Source: Acidobacteriota bacterium
GTDB lineage: Bacteria > Acidobacteriota > Blastocatellia > Pyrinomonadales > Pyrinomonadaceae
NCBI GenBank assembly: GCA_018269005.1
Contig: JAFDVK010000012.1
Location: 620,001 to 684,000 of the forward strand
Length of the DNA: 64,000 bases
Reading direction: 5' to 3'
Made by a program: the position numbers and the translations under genes. Within the stretch, counting starts at the first letter, position 1; the number at the start of each line of letters is the position of its first letter. The notes below the pieces were generated by a model. The model was not told where the DNA came from, did no database searches, and saw only the letters and a list, made by a program, of their open reading frames with translations. Shown here one piece after another: positions 33,058 to 41,353 of the stretch.

Positions 33058-35136
33058 TTACGGAACAAACGTCGATGGGAGCGGCTTGTCACCCGCAAGG
33101 CCGAAACCCGTAACGGTAAAGCCGCCGGTCGAACGCAGCAGATACCACACTCCGTCACGATAGACGCCCGCATCGGCCTTGCCGTCGCCGTCATAGTCGC
33201 CGGGAGCGGGAATATCGGATGCGATCCCGAACTGGAACGCCGTAAAGCCTGCGGTCGTTCTCTGCAGATACCAGACGCCGTCACGATAAACGGCGATGTC
33301 GGTCTTTCCGTCTCCGTCATAATCGGCAGGAACTGGTTTATCGGTCGAAATTCCGAACTGGGTGGCCGAGAAGCCGGAAGTTGAGCCAAGCACGTACCAA
33401 ACGCCTGTTGAGGGCCTGTAAACCGCCTGATCGGCCTTTCCGTCGCCATCGTAATCGCTCGCGGCGGCAATGTCGTCCGCAAGTCCGAATTGCGTAACAG
33501 AGTACTGCGAGCCATTGCTCTTCAGCACATACCAAGTGCCCGCACGATAGACGGCCTTGTCGGCCTTGCCGTCACCGTCGAAATCCTTCGGCTGAGGTTT
33601 GTCGCCCGCGAGCCCGAAGCTCGTGATGTTAACGGTGCTGTTGCCGCTTAGCATCGAATACCAAACGCCGTCGCGGTAAACGCCGATGTCCGTCTTGCCG
33701 TCACCGTCGAAGTCCGCGGGGACAGGCCGATCCGTTGAGAGGCCGAATTGCGTTGCTGAAAAGCCTGCGGTCGAACCTTGAATATAGAAAACGCTGTTGG
33801 ATGGGCGGAAAACAGAGACGTCCGTCTTTCCGTCGCCGTCAAAATCCGCGAACTTCTCGCCGGAAGCGGCGGCCGGAGCGATCGTGCCCTTTGCGAGCTC
33901 CGCCATATAGGCACCCGCGAGCTTGGCGAACTTCAGGGCGTGGTTAGCGTTCGGGTCACTGTTGGCGAGCGTATCGTTCGCCGTGTGGATGAACGGATTG
34001 TCCGAATTCATTGGAGCCTCGAACGGGAAAGACGCCGCGTATCCGCGAGAGTCCCATGAGGCATGATCTGAGCAGGAATATCCGCACTGCGTATCAACAA
34101 CGATCAGCGAGGGCAGATAGGTGCTCGCAAGGCTCCGGACGAATGTATTCTGGGCCGCGTTCGTATGATCTGTGATCATCGCAATGTCGGTCGAAGGTGC
34201 CTTGTAGTTCGTCATATCGAGCTGAAGAACACCGACAACATTCATTCCTGCCGCCTGATAGGCGGTCGCGATCGCCTTTGAACCGAGCAAGCCGGCTTCT
34301 TCACCGGCGTAGGCCATAAAGGTCACTGTTTTTGCCGGATGGTAGTTATTTTCCATCGCCACTCGGATCACCTCAGTGAGCGAGGCGATACCGGATGCGT
34401 CGTCGTCGGCACCCGGGGCAGTCAGTGTCTGACACGTCGTGCTTGCCGAACAGCCAGAACGTATCGAATCCTGGTGGCCGCCAAGGATCACGATCTCTCC
34501 GGGTTCCGTCGTTCCCTGAATGGTCATTATCACAGACGGCTGCAGCCAAGTGTGGTTGAAGAACTGCACGGTGATATCGCTGCGTCCGGCCGCGAGGGCC
34601 GTCCATCTGTCTTTGATCCAGAGGGCCGAATCCGCACCGGTCGGCGAATTGTAATAACGCGTATTGAACGCGGAAAGCGAAACGATGGTCGATTTGATAT
34701 TTGGAGCGGCCATTTCGTCGATAAGCGGCTGAACGGTCGCGGAATTGTTTATCGTATAGTCAACCGTGGTCGCGGACCGCTTTGGGGAAACGACCATATC
34801 GATCGTGTCCAGAGCATCCTGTTCATCGGGGTGGGCCATAAACCCGGCGCATTTATGGAGAGCCTTATGAGCATGTTCGGAGATGATCGATATCTCATCA
34901 TCCGTCGCATGAAGGACGGCGATACCGTTCTTCACCGTCACGATCTCAGGAGCTAGGAATCGGCCGTCCATCGCGGCGAACACCTGCATCGTCTTGAGCT
35001 CATTGAGATCGACCGTTATCCACGTCTTGTGCGGTGCGGCGGCCGAGACCTGCGTACGTTCTGCTGCTGTGTGGACAAGGATGGCGAGTGTAACCACAGC
35101 TATCGCCGCCAACAAAAAATTTCTGCTCTTTAACAT
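33058..35136 (-). CDS. Secreted M28-family metallopeptidase with six FG-GAP/VCBS-like repeats
   Basis: The start at ATG 35136 opens a signal peptide (MLKSRNFLLAAIAVVTLAIL); the longer frame from 35298 has no leader features. The M28 domain carries the two-zinc ligands in GGHQDS, GADDDASG, YAGEEAGLLG, LQLDMTNY and CSDHASWDSRGY. Six C-terminal repeats of ~45 aa follow, each with a D(F/Y)DGDGK(T/A)D Ca-binding-like loop, V(Y/F)R and a WY strand, as in FG-GAP beta-propeller repeats. The repeats probably aid surface attachment or stability. It is likely an aminopeptidase for extracellular peptides. Confidence 0.9.
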   Translation of the reverse strand: MLKSRNFLLAAIAVVTLAILVHTAAERTQVSAAAPHKTWITVDLNELKTMQVFAAMDGRFLAPEIVTVKNGIAVLHATDDEISIISEHAHKALHKCAGFMAHPDEQDALDTIDMVVSPKRSATTVDYTINNSATVQPLIDEMAAPNIKSTIVSLSAFNTRYYNSPTGADSALWIKDRWTALAAGRSDITVQFFNHTWLQPSVIMTIQGTTEPGEIVILGGHQDSIRSGCSASTTCQTLTAPGADDDASGIASLTEVIRVAMENNYHPAKTVTFMAYAGEEAGLLGSKAIATAYQAAGMNVVGVLQLDMTNYKAPSTDIAMITDHTNAAQNTFVRSLASTYLPSLIVVDTQCGYSCSDHASWDSRGYAASFPFEAPMNSDNPFIHTANDTLANSDPNANHALKFAKLAGAYMAELAKGTIAPAAASGEKFADFDGDGKTDVSVFRPSNSVFYIQGSTAGFSATQFGLSTDRPVPADFDGDGKTDIGVYRDGVWYSMLSGNSTVNITSFGLAGDKPQPKDFDGDGKADKAVYRAGTWYVLKSNGSQYSVTQFGLADDIAAASDYDGDGKADQAVYRPSTGVWYVLGSTSGFSATQFGISTDKPVPADYDGDGKTDIAVYRDGVWYLQRTTAGFTAFQFGIASDIPAPGDYDGDGKADAGVYRDGVWYLLRSTGGFTVTGFGLAGDKPLPSTFVP

Positions 35137-35221
35137 AGGAATTATTGGATCCTCGGACACAAACCCAGAGATAACACAGGTTAGACGGGTAGGACTTACG
35201 GAAAATTGCGTTCTACTTACT

Positions 35222-35249
35222 TCTAGATCTAGACTCAGCCTTCGGCTGA
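35222..35249. repeat. Adjacent perfect palindromes upstream of the M28 peptidase
   Basis: TCTAGATCTAGA (35222-35233) is a perfect 12-bp palindrome. It is followed by TCAGCC-TTC-GGCTGA (35235-35249), a 6-bp stem with a 3-nt loop. They lie in the 282-bp gap between two leftward genes, about 90 bp upstream of the peptidase start, and could be an operator or a weak terminator of the TonB-domain gene. Confidence 0.35.
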
Positions 35250-35418
35250 TGCCAAAAGGCGGCCGTTCTACGCCACAAAGAGAAAACTGCGTCGGCAAGA
35301 TCAGGCTTTTGGAATTATCTCAAGAAATGCCGATATCTTCAATGCAAAAGAGTGATTGGCCGATCTTGCCGGCGGTTGGACACCCCCGCAAAACCCACCC
35401 AATTATTAAAGCCAAAGC

Positions 35419-36753
35419 CTATAAAGAAAAATTGAAGTTTACGAAACCGACCGCCTTTACCGGTTGGCCATCGCGTTCGAAAGGCTTGAAACGCCATTTG
35501 CGGATCGCATCCTTAGCCGCACCCTGCAGCAAAGACGGCCCGCTTGTCTTTTCGATCGAGGCGACCTCGCCGCTTTCGTCAATAACAACATCGACGCGCA
35601 CGACGCCTACCGCGTGTGCCGTCCGGGCGAAGGAAGGATAGATCGGAGCCGGACGGTTAGTGGCATATTCGGTGAGGGATCCGACGCTCATAGGGCCAAC
35701 CTCTTTTGTCGGGTCGGTCGAAGGTCCGGCCGCAACGACCTGTTCGGGCTTTGGATCCGGTTTCACGGTCTGTTGTGCTGCGGTCTCCTGAGGGGCAGAA
35801 GGTTTTTCAACCGGCTTGGCCGCGGACGTATCTCCGGCACCATCAACTTGACGCGGGCGCGAAACGTCCGGGGTCGGTTCCGACTTTGGCCCTACGGGTT
35901 CGAACGCAATTGAAGTTGACCGATGCGCCGATGAAGCCGCCTTGACCTCGATGGTCGGAGGCGCTTGCTTTTCGGCGACCGCCTTGCCGTCGGCAACATT
36001 GGTCGACGGCACTCCGCTGATGGCGCTGACGACCACCGAACGCGAATTCGCGATGTCCTCGCGAGCATCTGCTACCTCGTTCCTCCAACGCCTCGAATCA
36101 TATTCGTCGCGCGCGAGCATGCTTCGCGAATTCGTCGCCTCTTCGAGAAGAGCCATCGCATCGCCGGATCGTGTCGGGTCTGAGCCCATTTCCCTAGATT
36201 CTGCGATAACGATCTCAAGGGTCTCACGCATTCTTTCAAGATCGTTGACGGCCTCAAGCGGAAGCGTTCGGTCGGTGACGCTCAGGCCGAGCATTTGATA
36301 GCGCTCGAGGCGATTGCGCGCCCCTTTTACGATCTGGCCGGCGACGGCAAAATAATTCGCCTTTGCGCCTGCCTTTGTGGTCTTCTGCTCGGCGTAAAAT
36401 TCTTTCAAAAGGTCCTGGGCGCGTTTGTAATCGCCTTGCTCGAGATAGCTGTTCATCAGCAGCACATTTACACCCGATAGGATCGCGGGATCTGAAGACT
36501 CGCGACGGACGTTTTCGAGCTCGTAAGTAGCTGCGCTGTAGTTGCGGACGGCGATGAATGCTTTTGCTTTGGAAATACGGGCCCGGAGCAGGTCACCTGA
36601 AGTTACGGTCGGTGCGGCCGGAGCTGATTGAGTAGGGGCTTGCACCGCCGGCGAAGCTTGCGGGAGCGGCGTCGTTTGAGCGAGAGCCGCGGCGGAAAAG
36701 CTGCCGCAGATCAAAAGCGTTGATGTAAAAAACTTTCTGACGTTTAACGGCAT
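35419..36753 (-). CDS. Exported TonB-domain protein with helical repeats
   Basis: The 444-aa protein has a signal peptide (MPLNVRKFFTSTLLICGSFSAAALAQ), a Pro/Ala-rich stretch, a helical part (about 55-250) resembling tetratricopeptide units, and a long Pro/Lys/Glu linker. A TonB C-terminal domain ends it (RPAPIYPSFARTAHAVGVVRVDVVIDESGEVASIEKTSGPSLLQGAAKDAIRKWRF). It lacks the N-terminal membrane anchor and the ExbB/D genes expected for a true TonB, so it is more likely a periplasmic relative with a TonB-like fold. Confidence 0.8.
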   Translation of the reverse strand: MPLNVRKFFTSTLLICGSFSAAALAQTTPLPQASPAVQAPTQSAPAAPTVTSGDLLRARISKAKAFIAVRNYSAATYELENVRRESSDPAILSGVNVLLMNSYLEQGDYKRAQDLLKEFYAEQKTTKAGAKANYFAVAGQIVKGARNRLERYQMLGLSVTDRTLPLEAVNDLERMRETLEIVIAESREMGSDPTRSGDAMALLEEATNSRSMLARDEYDSRRWRNEVADAREDIANSRSVVVSAISGVPSTNVADGKAVAEKQAPPTIEVKAASSAHRSTSIAFEPVGPKSEPTPDVSRPRQVDGAGDTSAAKPVEKPSAPQETAAQQTVKPDPKPEQVVAAGPSTDPTKEVGPMSVGSLTEYATNRPAPIYPSFARTAHAVGVVRVDVVIDESGEVASIEKTSGPSLLQGAAKDAIRKWRFKPFERDGQPVKAVGFVNFNFSL

Positions 36754-36791
36754 CCTTTCTCCATTTGGATGAGGTGTCTCCGTAAAGGCCA

Positions 36792-36813
36792 GAGCCGGCC
36801 GAAGCGCCGGCTC
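36792..36813 (-). terminator. GC-rich stem-loop downstream of the exported amidohydrolase
   Basis: GAGCCGGC (36792-36799) pairs perfectly with GCCGGCTC (36806-36813) around a 6-nt loop. On the minus strand it lies about 79 bp past the amidohydrolase stop (36892) and just upstream of the TonB-domain gene. The following sequence (TGGCCTTTAC) has a poor T-run, so termination strength is doubtful. Confidence 0.4.
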
Positions 36814-36891
36814 AATACAAAGGACCCAAGAAAAACCTTAAAAACACAAACAAAAAGGTGTGGAATCCCCACTCCTTTCTCACCCGCCCGA

Positions 36892-38301
36892 TCAATTGCC
36901 TAAACTCTTGATGATTTTATCGCGGTATGCGTTTGCGTCTTTTTTTATAGCATTTTCGTTTAACGTGAGCAAACGGCGACCCTTCATCACGATTCGGCCG
37001 TTGATGACAACGGTGTCAACGTCAGCGGCCTTCGTCGAGTAAACAAGAGCGGAATAGATGTTGAAATACGGCGTTTGATGGTCAGAATCGAGGTCAACGA
37101 TCGCGATGTCGGCACGCTTGCCGGTTTCGATCGAGCCGATGATCTTCTCAAGGTGCAGTGCACGCGCGCCGCGGATCGTCGCCATCTCGAACGCCTGTTC
37201 CGCGTTCACGACCTTAGGGTCGCCGGAATGATTCTTGTGGAGTTTCGCGGCGGTATCGATCTCTTCCCACATATCGAGATCGTTGTTCGATGCTGCACCG
37301 TCAGTTCCAAGCCCGACGGCGACATCCGCTTTCAGCATCGCCGGAACCGGCGCGACGCCCGAAGCGAGCTTCATGTTCGACTGAGGGCAATGGCCGACGC
37401 CTACATTGTTTTTTGCAAGAATGCCGATCTCCTCGTCCGTCACCCAAATGCTGTGCGCGATGATCGTCTTATCGCTGAGAAAGCCGATGCTATCTAGATA
37501 ATCGACAGGCGTCTTCCCGTATTTTGCGAGAATGTCGTCGCGTTCTTTTTTTGTTTCTGCGACGTGTATGACGACCGGAGCCCCGAGCCGGTCAGAGAGA
37601 GCGCGGACGCGCTTGAGATCATCTGTCGAAACGGTATAAGGCGCGTGCGGAGCCGCCGCGGCAACGATGAGCGGATCGTTCTTCCATTTGGCGATGAAGC
37701 GGTCGGTGTAGGCGAGAGCCTCGTCGGGCGTCTTGTTGTCCGCGACCGGGAATTGGATGATCGTCTCACCGAGAACGCCGCGCATTCCGGCCTTCTTTGT
37801 TTCGTCGGCGATAGCGTCCTCAAAATAATACATATCGCAGTACGTGGTCGTGCCGCCGCGGATCATTTCCGCGAGACCCAGACGCGCACCGACGCGGACG
37901 AACTGCTCATTCACATTTTTCGCTTCAGCGGGAAAGATGTATTTCGTCAGCCACTCGTTGAGATCGAGGTCATCCGCGATGCCTCGAAAGAGCGTCATCG
38001 GCACGTGCGTGTGCGTATTGATAAGGCCGGGGATTACCGCTTTGCCCCTCGCGTTGATGACCTCGCGTGCGCGATATTGCTTAGAGAGATCGGTCGTCCG
38101 GCCGATCGCAACGATCTTGTCGCCGCGTATCGCCACCGCCCCATCCTCGATGACGCGCCTCCCGCCATCCATCGTCACAACCGTCCCGCCAACGATCAAT
38201 ACATCTACCCGCTTCGCAGCAGAATTCACCGCCGCCCCTGCAACAGGAAAGCTCAGCGAAAAGAAGAGTAGGAGAGCAACGAATAACTTTAACTTGTACA
38301 T
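36892..38301 (-). CDS. Exported amidohydrolase (MtaD/SsnA-like deaminase)
   Basis: The 469-aa protein belongs to the amidohydrolase superfamily. It has a metal HxH at H97/H99 (GLINTHTHVPMTLFRG), a His in VIHVAETKKE, another in TIIAHSIWV, and the Asp in GLGTDGAASNNDLDM. This arrangement is that of 5-methylthioadenosine/S-adenosylhomocysteine deaminases. The first ~24 residues (MYKLKLFVALLLFFSLSFPVAGAA) are a clear signal peptide, which cytosolic relatives lack. It should therefore act on nucleoside-like or other amine substrates outside the cytoplasm. It is next to, but not in, the nucleoside salvage operon. Confidence 0.85.
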   Translation of the reverse strand: MYKLKLFVALLLFFSLSFPVAGAAVNSAAKRVDVLIVGGTVVTMDGGRRVIEDGAVAIRGDKIVAIGRTTDLSKQYRAREVINARGKAVIPGLINTHTHVPMTLFRGIADDLDLNEWLTKYIFPAEAKNVNEQFVRVGARLGLAEMIRGGTTTYCDMYYFEDAIADETKKAGMRGVLGETIIQFPVADNKTPDEALAYTDRFIAKWKNDPLIVAAAAPHAPYTVSTDDLKRVRALSDRLGAPVVIHVAETKKERDDILAKYGKTPVDYLDSIGFLSDKTIIAHSIWVTDEEIGILAKNNVGVGHCPQSNMKLASGVAPVPAMLKADVAVGLGTDGAASNNDLDMWEEIDTAAKLHKNHSGDPKVVNAEQAFEMATIRGARALHLEKIIGSIETGKRADIAIVDLDSDHQTPYFNIYSALVYSTKAADVDTVVINGRIVMKGRRLLTLNENAIKKDANAYRDKIIKSLGN

Positions 38302-38400
38302 AGTTGAATATTATGGATCCGACCTATCGATTTCCCGAGTTCATTAGCGGGCACAAGTACTAATGTATTGAAAATACCCTTGACGGCACCGGGCCCAGCT

Positions 38401-38450
38401 GAAAATCAACCATTAAGTGGCTGAAAATCAACCACCAAGTGGCTGATTTT
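38401..38450. terminator. Tandem 22-bp repeat ending in a possible bidirectional terminator
   Basis: A 22-bp unit occurs at 38401-38422 and, with three differences by eye, at 38423-38444. The second copy plus GATTTT forms a hairpin (AAAATCA-CCAC with GTGG-TGATTTT, 38424-38450). Its A-rich left and T-rich right ends could serve transcripts in both directions. It lies 22 bp past the cdd stop on the minus strand. Confidence 0.5.
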
Positions 38451-38472
38451 ACGGGCTAAGTTGTTGTAAACA

Positions 38473-38883
38473 TTAGGAATCAGACAAAAATCCTGCATCA
38501 AAAGCCTTTGGTAAAAGTTCGCTCATTCGCATTGTTTCGACGCGGCCTTTGAGGTTCGCCATTGTGACGGGAATGTCGCCGCAAAACTCCCAAATGATCT
38601 GCCGGCAGGCACCGCAGGGCGGCGTAAGCTCGTCGGTATCTACAACGACGGCGAGTGCGGAAAATTCCCTTTGCCCGTCGGACACCGCCTTAAAGATCGC
38701 GACGCGTTCGGCGCACAATGTGAGGCCGTAGCTCGCGTTCTCGATATTGCAGCCTTTGATGATCTCGCCTGTAACGGTTTCGAGTGCGGCTCCGACCTGG
38801 AAGTGCGAGAAGGGTACGTGTGCGCGTTCGCGGGCCTCGGCGGCCGCCGCGATCAGATCAGTGTTGGAGACTTCAGATGACAT
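38473..38883 (-). CDS. cdd: Cytidine deaminase
   Basis: Cdd converts (deoxy)cytidine to (deoxy)uridine. The 136-aa protein has the zinc site C57-A-E59 (LCAERVAIF, catalytic Glu59) and P-C90-x-x-C93 (PCGACRQ), plus the FSHFQVGAAL substrate motif, normal for the small homotetrameric form. It is the last gene of a leftward nucleoside salvage operon, 57 bp after udk. Confidence 0.95.
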   Translation of the reverse strand: MSSEVSNTDLIAAAAEARERAHVPFSHFQVGAALETVTGEIIKGCNIENASYGLTLCAERVAIFKAVSDGQREFSALAVVVDTDELTPPCGACRQIIWEFCGDIPVTMANLKGRVETMRMSELLPKAFDAGFLSDS

Positions 38884-38940
38884 ATTGTTCTCAACTCACG
38901 CTCACGGTCAAAAAAGTGGCACAAAGTCGGCCGCGAGATC

Positions 38941-39585
38941 CTACGAAATCGTCAAACGGCTGCCGAGGTCGATCCCTTGCGCTTTAAGTTTTTCGCGCAC
39001 AAGGCTGCACAACATACTTACGCTCGTGTCTGTCTGTCCGCCTTCAGGAATTATCACATCAGCAAAACGCTTCGAGGGTTCGACGAACTCGAAATGCATC
39101 GGGCGGATCGTCTTTTCGTATTGGTCGAGAGTTCGCTCGAAGGTGCGTCCGCGTTCGTTGATGTCGCGTCGCAGGCGTCGGATAAGGCGAACGTCGTCGG
39201 GCGTGTCAACAAAGACACGCACATCAAGAAGCTCCAGGATCCGCCGTTCCGCGAATATCAGGATCCCTTCGACGATCACGACCGGACGGGGTTCGATCAC
39301 CTCGACACGGTCGCTGCGTGTATGCGTGACCATATCGTAGATCGGCATATCGATCGGCTGGCCGAGCTTGAGGCGTTTGACGTGATTTACGAGCAGATCG
39401 CTGTCGATCGCGTCGGGATGATCAAAGTTTGCATGATGACGATCATCGAGCGGCATATCGGCAAGATTTCTATAGTAGGAATCCTGCTCGACCAGAACGA
39501 CGTTCTCAGAACCAACGGCATCGACGATCGCACGGGCGATCGTTGTCTTTCCAGAACCTGTGCCTCCACAAATACCAATTATCAT
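38941..39585 (-). CDS. udk: Uridine kinase
   Basis: Udk phosphorylates uridine and cytidine to the 5'-monophosphates. The 214-aa protein has the P-loop GGTGSGKTT (7-15), QDSYYRNLADMP, FDHPDAIDSDLL, YDMVTHTRSD and VVIVEGILIF, all characteristic. Its start is 10 bp after the purine nucleoside phosphorylase stop. Together with cdd it routes imported pyrimidine nucleosides to UMP. Confidence 0.96.
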   Translation of the reverse strand: MIIGICGGTGSGKTTIARAIVDAVGSENVVLVEQDSYYRNLADMPLDDRHHANFDHPDAIDSDLLVNHVKRLKLGQPIDMPIYDMVTHTRSDRVEVIEPRPVVIVEGILIFAERRILELLDVRVFVDTPDDVRLIRRLRRDINERGRTFERTLDQYEKTIRPMHFEFVEPSKRFADVIIPEGGQTDTSVSMLCSLVREKLKAQGIDLGSRLTIS

Positions 39586-39595
39586 AGAGTCGAAT

Positions 39596-40435
39596 TCAAT
39601 TTCCGATCCTTACGATCACGCGTTTCAAAAGATCCTTGAAGACGCCTTTTACCCTTTCGCCCGTTTCCATTACTTCTGCGTGGTGTATTATCTCACCGCT
39701 TAAGCCTGCGCCGAGATTCGTGATGCAGGAAATACCGAGCACACGCAATCCGGCATGTCGGGCCGCGATCGCTTCGGGCACAGTGGACATCCCGACGGCA
39801 TCCGCGCCGAGCAGACGATACATACGGATCTCGGCGGGCGTTTCATAGGTCGGGCCTGACAGCCCGCAATAGACACCGCGTCCCAAATTGAAAGTTGCCC
39901 CCGAACTTGCGATCGCCGCGGCTTCTTCCTCGGTGTACTGCTGAAGTTCGCGGTCGTAAACTTCCGTCATATCAGGAAATCTCGGCCCGAATGAATCATC
40001 GTTCTTTCCGCGCAGCGGATTCACACCCATAAGGTTCAGATGGTCGGTGATGACCATCAGCGAACCGGGCGTCATATCGGTGTTGAGGCTGCCCGCCGCG
40101 TTCGTGAGGATAAGGTTCTTCACGCCGAGCGATGCGAAGGTACGCGTCGGAAAGATCACCTGCTCCATTTCGTAGCCTTCGTAGAAATGAAAGCGTCCCT
40201 GCTGGACAGCAACGTTCAGACCGCCAACTTTTCCGAGAACAAGCTGGCCGGCATGGCCCTCGACGGTCGAGCGAGCGAAGCCGGGGATATCTTCGTAAGG
40301 GATGCGTACGGCATCCTCGATCTCGTCGGCGAATGCACCGAGGCCGCTGCCGAGAACTACGGCGGTCGAAATAGGGTCGCTAAAGCGCGTCCGGATGAAT
40401 TCAGCCGCTTCACGCGGATCTAAAGTGGAAGGCAT
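39596..40435 (-). CDS. Purine-nucleoside phosphorylase (trimeric PNP type)
   Basis: This enzyme cleaves inosine/guanosine with phosphate to the base and ribose-1-phosphate. The 279-aa protein shows VVLGSGLGAFADEI, VEGHAGQLVLG, QGRFHFYEGY, LTNAAGSLN, GLSGPTYETPAEIRMYRLLGADAVGMSTVPEAIAARH and the C-terminal SCITNLGAG, which place it in the PunA/mammalian-type class rather than hexameric DeoD. It lies 3 bp after the second permease gene. Confidence 0.95.
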   Translation of the reverse strand: MPSTLDPREAAEFIRTRFSDPISTAVVLGSGLGAFADEIEDAVRIPYEDIPGFARSTVEGHAGQLVLGKVGGLNVAVQQGRFHFYEGYEMEQVIFPTRTFASLGVKNLILTNAAGSLNTDMTPGSLMVITDHLNLMGVNPLRGKNDDSFGPRFPDMTEVYDRELQQYTEEEAAAIASSGATFNLGRGVYCGLSGPTYETPAEIRMYRLLGADAVGMSTVPEAIAARHAGLRVLGISCITNLGAGLSGEIIHHAEVMETGERVKGVFKDLLKRVIVRIGN

Positions 40436-40438
40436 AGT

Positions 40439-41350
40439 TTAGTCTTCTTTACTATACGGAATGCCGAGGGCCTTTGGCGCACGCGAGAGGCCGATGAATC
40501 CTGCAAGTACAATTATCGTAAGCAGATACGGAATGATCTGGATGAACTGCACAGGTATCTCTTCGCCGCCGATCTTCGCCCATGAAGCACCTTGGATCTG
40601 TATCGACAGAGCCTCGGTCAGCCCGAAAAACAGACACGCGCCAAGCACGGGAACAGGCCGCCATTTCGCCAGGATAAGTGCCGCAAGAGCGATAAATCCG
40701 CGGCCGGCCGTCATATTTCGTGTAAAGAGCGACGATTGCCCGATCGAGAGATACGCACCGCCAAGTCCGGCGAGTACGCCTGAGATCGTTACCGCAACAT
40801 AACGCAGCCGAATTACATTCACGCCCGCGGTCTCCGCGGCGTCAGGGTTTTCACCGGTCGCTCTGATTCGAAGCCCGAAAGGCGTCTTGTACATTATCCA
40901 CCAGCAGACCGGAACGAGGGCGAGTGCCACGATCGTCGCGATCGAGATGCGATTGTAAAAGTCGGGAAGCTGCAGGATCTTGTCGATCTGCGGCGTCGAG
41001 CCGGAAGAATCGTATATTGCGCCCGAGATCAGCGCAGGCAGGCCGATCATCAGAAAATTGATCGCCATACCGGCAACGACCTGGTCTGCCTCGAACTTTA
41101 TGCACGCGACCGCGTAAATGAACGCTAGAAATGCACCTGCCGCGACGCCCGCCAGCACGCCGATATACGGATCGCCGACCTGATATGTCACGACCGCGGC
41201 CGTGAACGCACCGGCGAGCATGAGGCCTTCGAGCGCGATGTTGATCACGCCCGATCGCTCCGAAAAAAGTCCGCCCAAAGCAGCGAAGATCAACGGCGTC
41301 GCGAGCCTAAGCGATGAGAAAAGAAGTGCTAACGTAAATATCTCGCCCAT
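40439..41350 (-). CDS. Nucleoside-type ABC transporter permease (NupQ-like)
   Basis: The 303-aa protein has eight to nine membrane helices and belongs to the branched-chain/ribose permease superfamily (BPD_transp_2). Its FSERSGVINIALEGLMLAGAF and RIRATGENPDAAETAGVNV are typical of BmpA-dependent nucleoside transporters. It follows the first permease by 3 bp and precedes the phosphorylase by 3 bp. No ATPase or BmpA-like binding protein gene is nearby, so those components must be encoded elsewhere. Confidence 0.88.
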   Translation of the reverse strand: MGEIFTLALLFSSLRLATPLIFAALGGLFSERSGVINIALEGLMLAGAFTAAVVTYQVGDPYIGVLAGVAAGAFLAFIYAVACIKFEADQVVAGMAINFLMIGLPALISGAIYDSSGSTPQIDKILQLPDFYNRISIATIVALALVPVCWWIMYKTPFGLRIRATGENPDAAETAGVNVIRLRYVAVTISGVLAGLGGAYLSIGQSSLFTRNMTAGRGFIALAALILAKWRPVPVLGACLFFGLTEALSIQIQGASWAKIGGEEIPVQFIQIIPYLLTIIVLAGFIGLSRAPKALGIPYSKED

Positions 41351-41353
41351 CGC

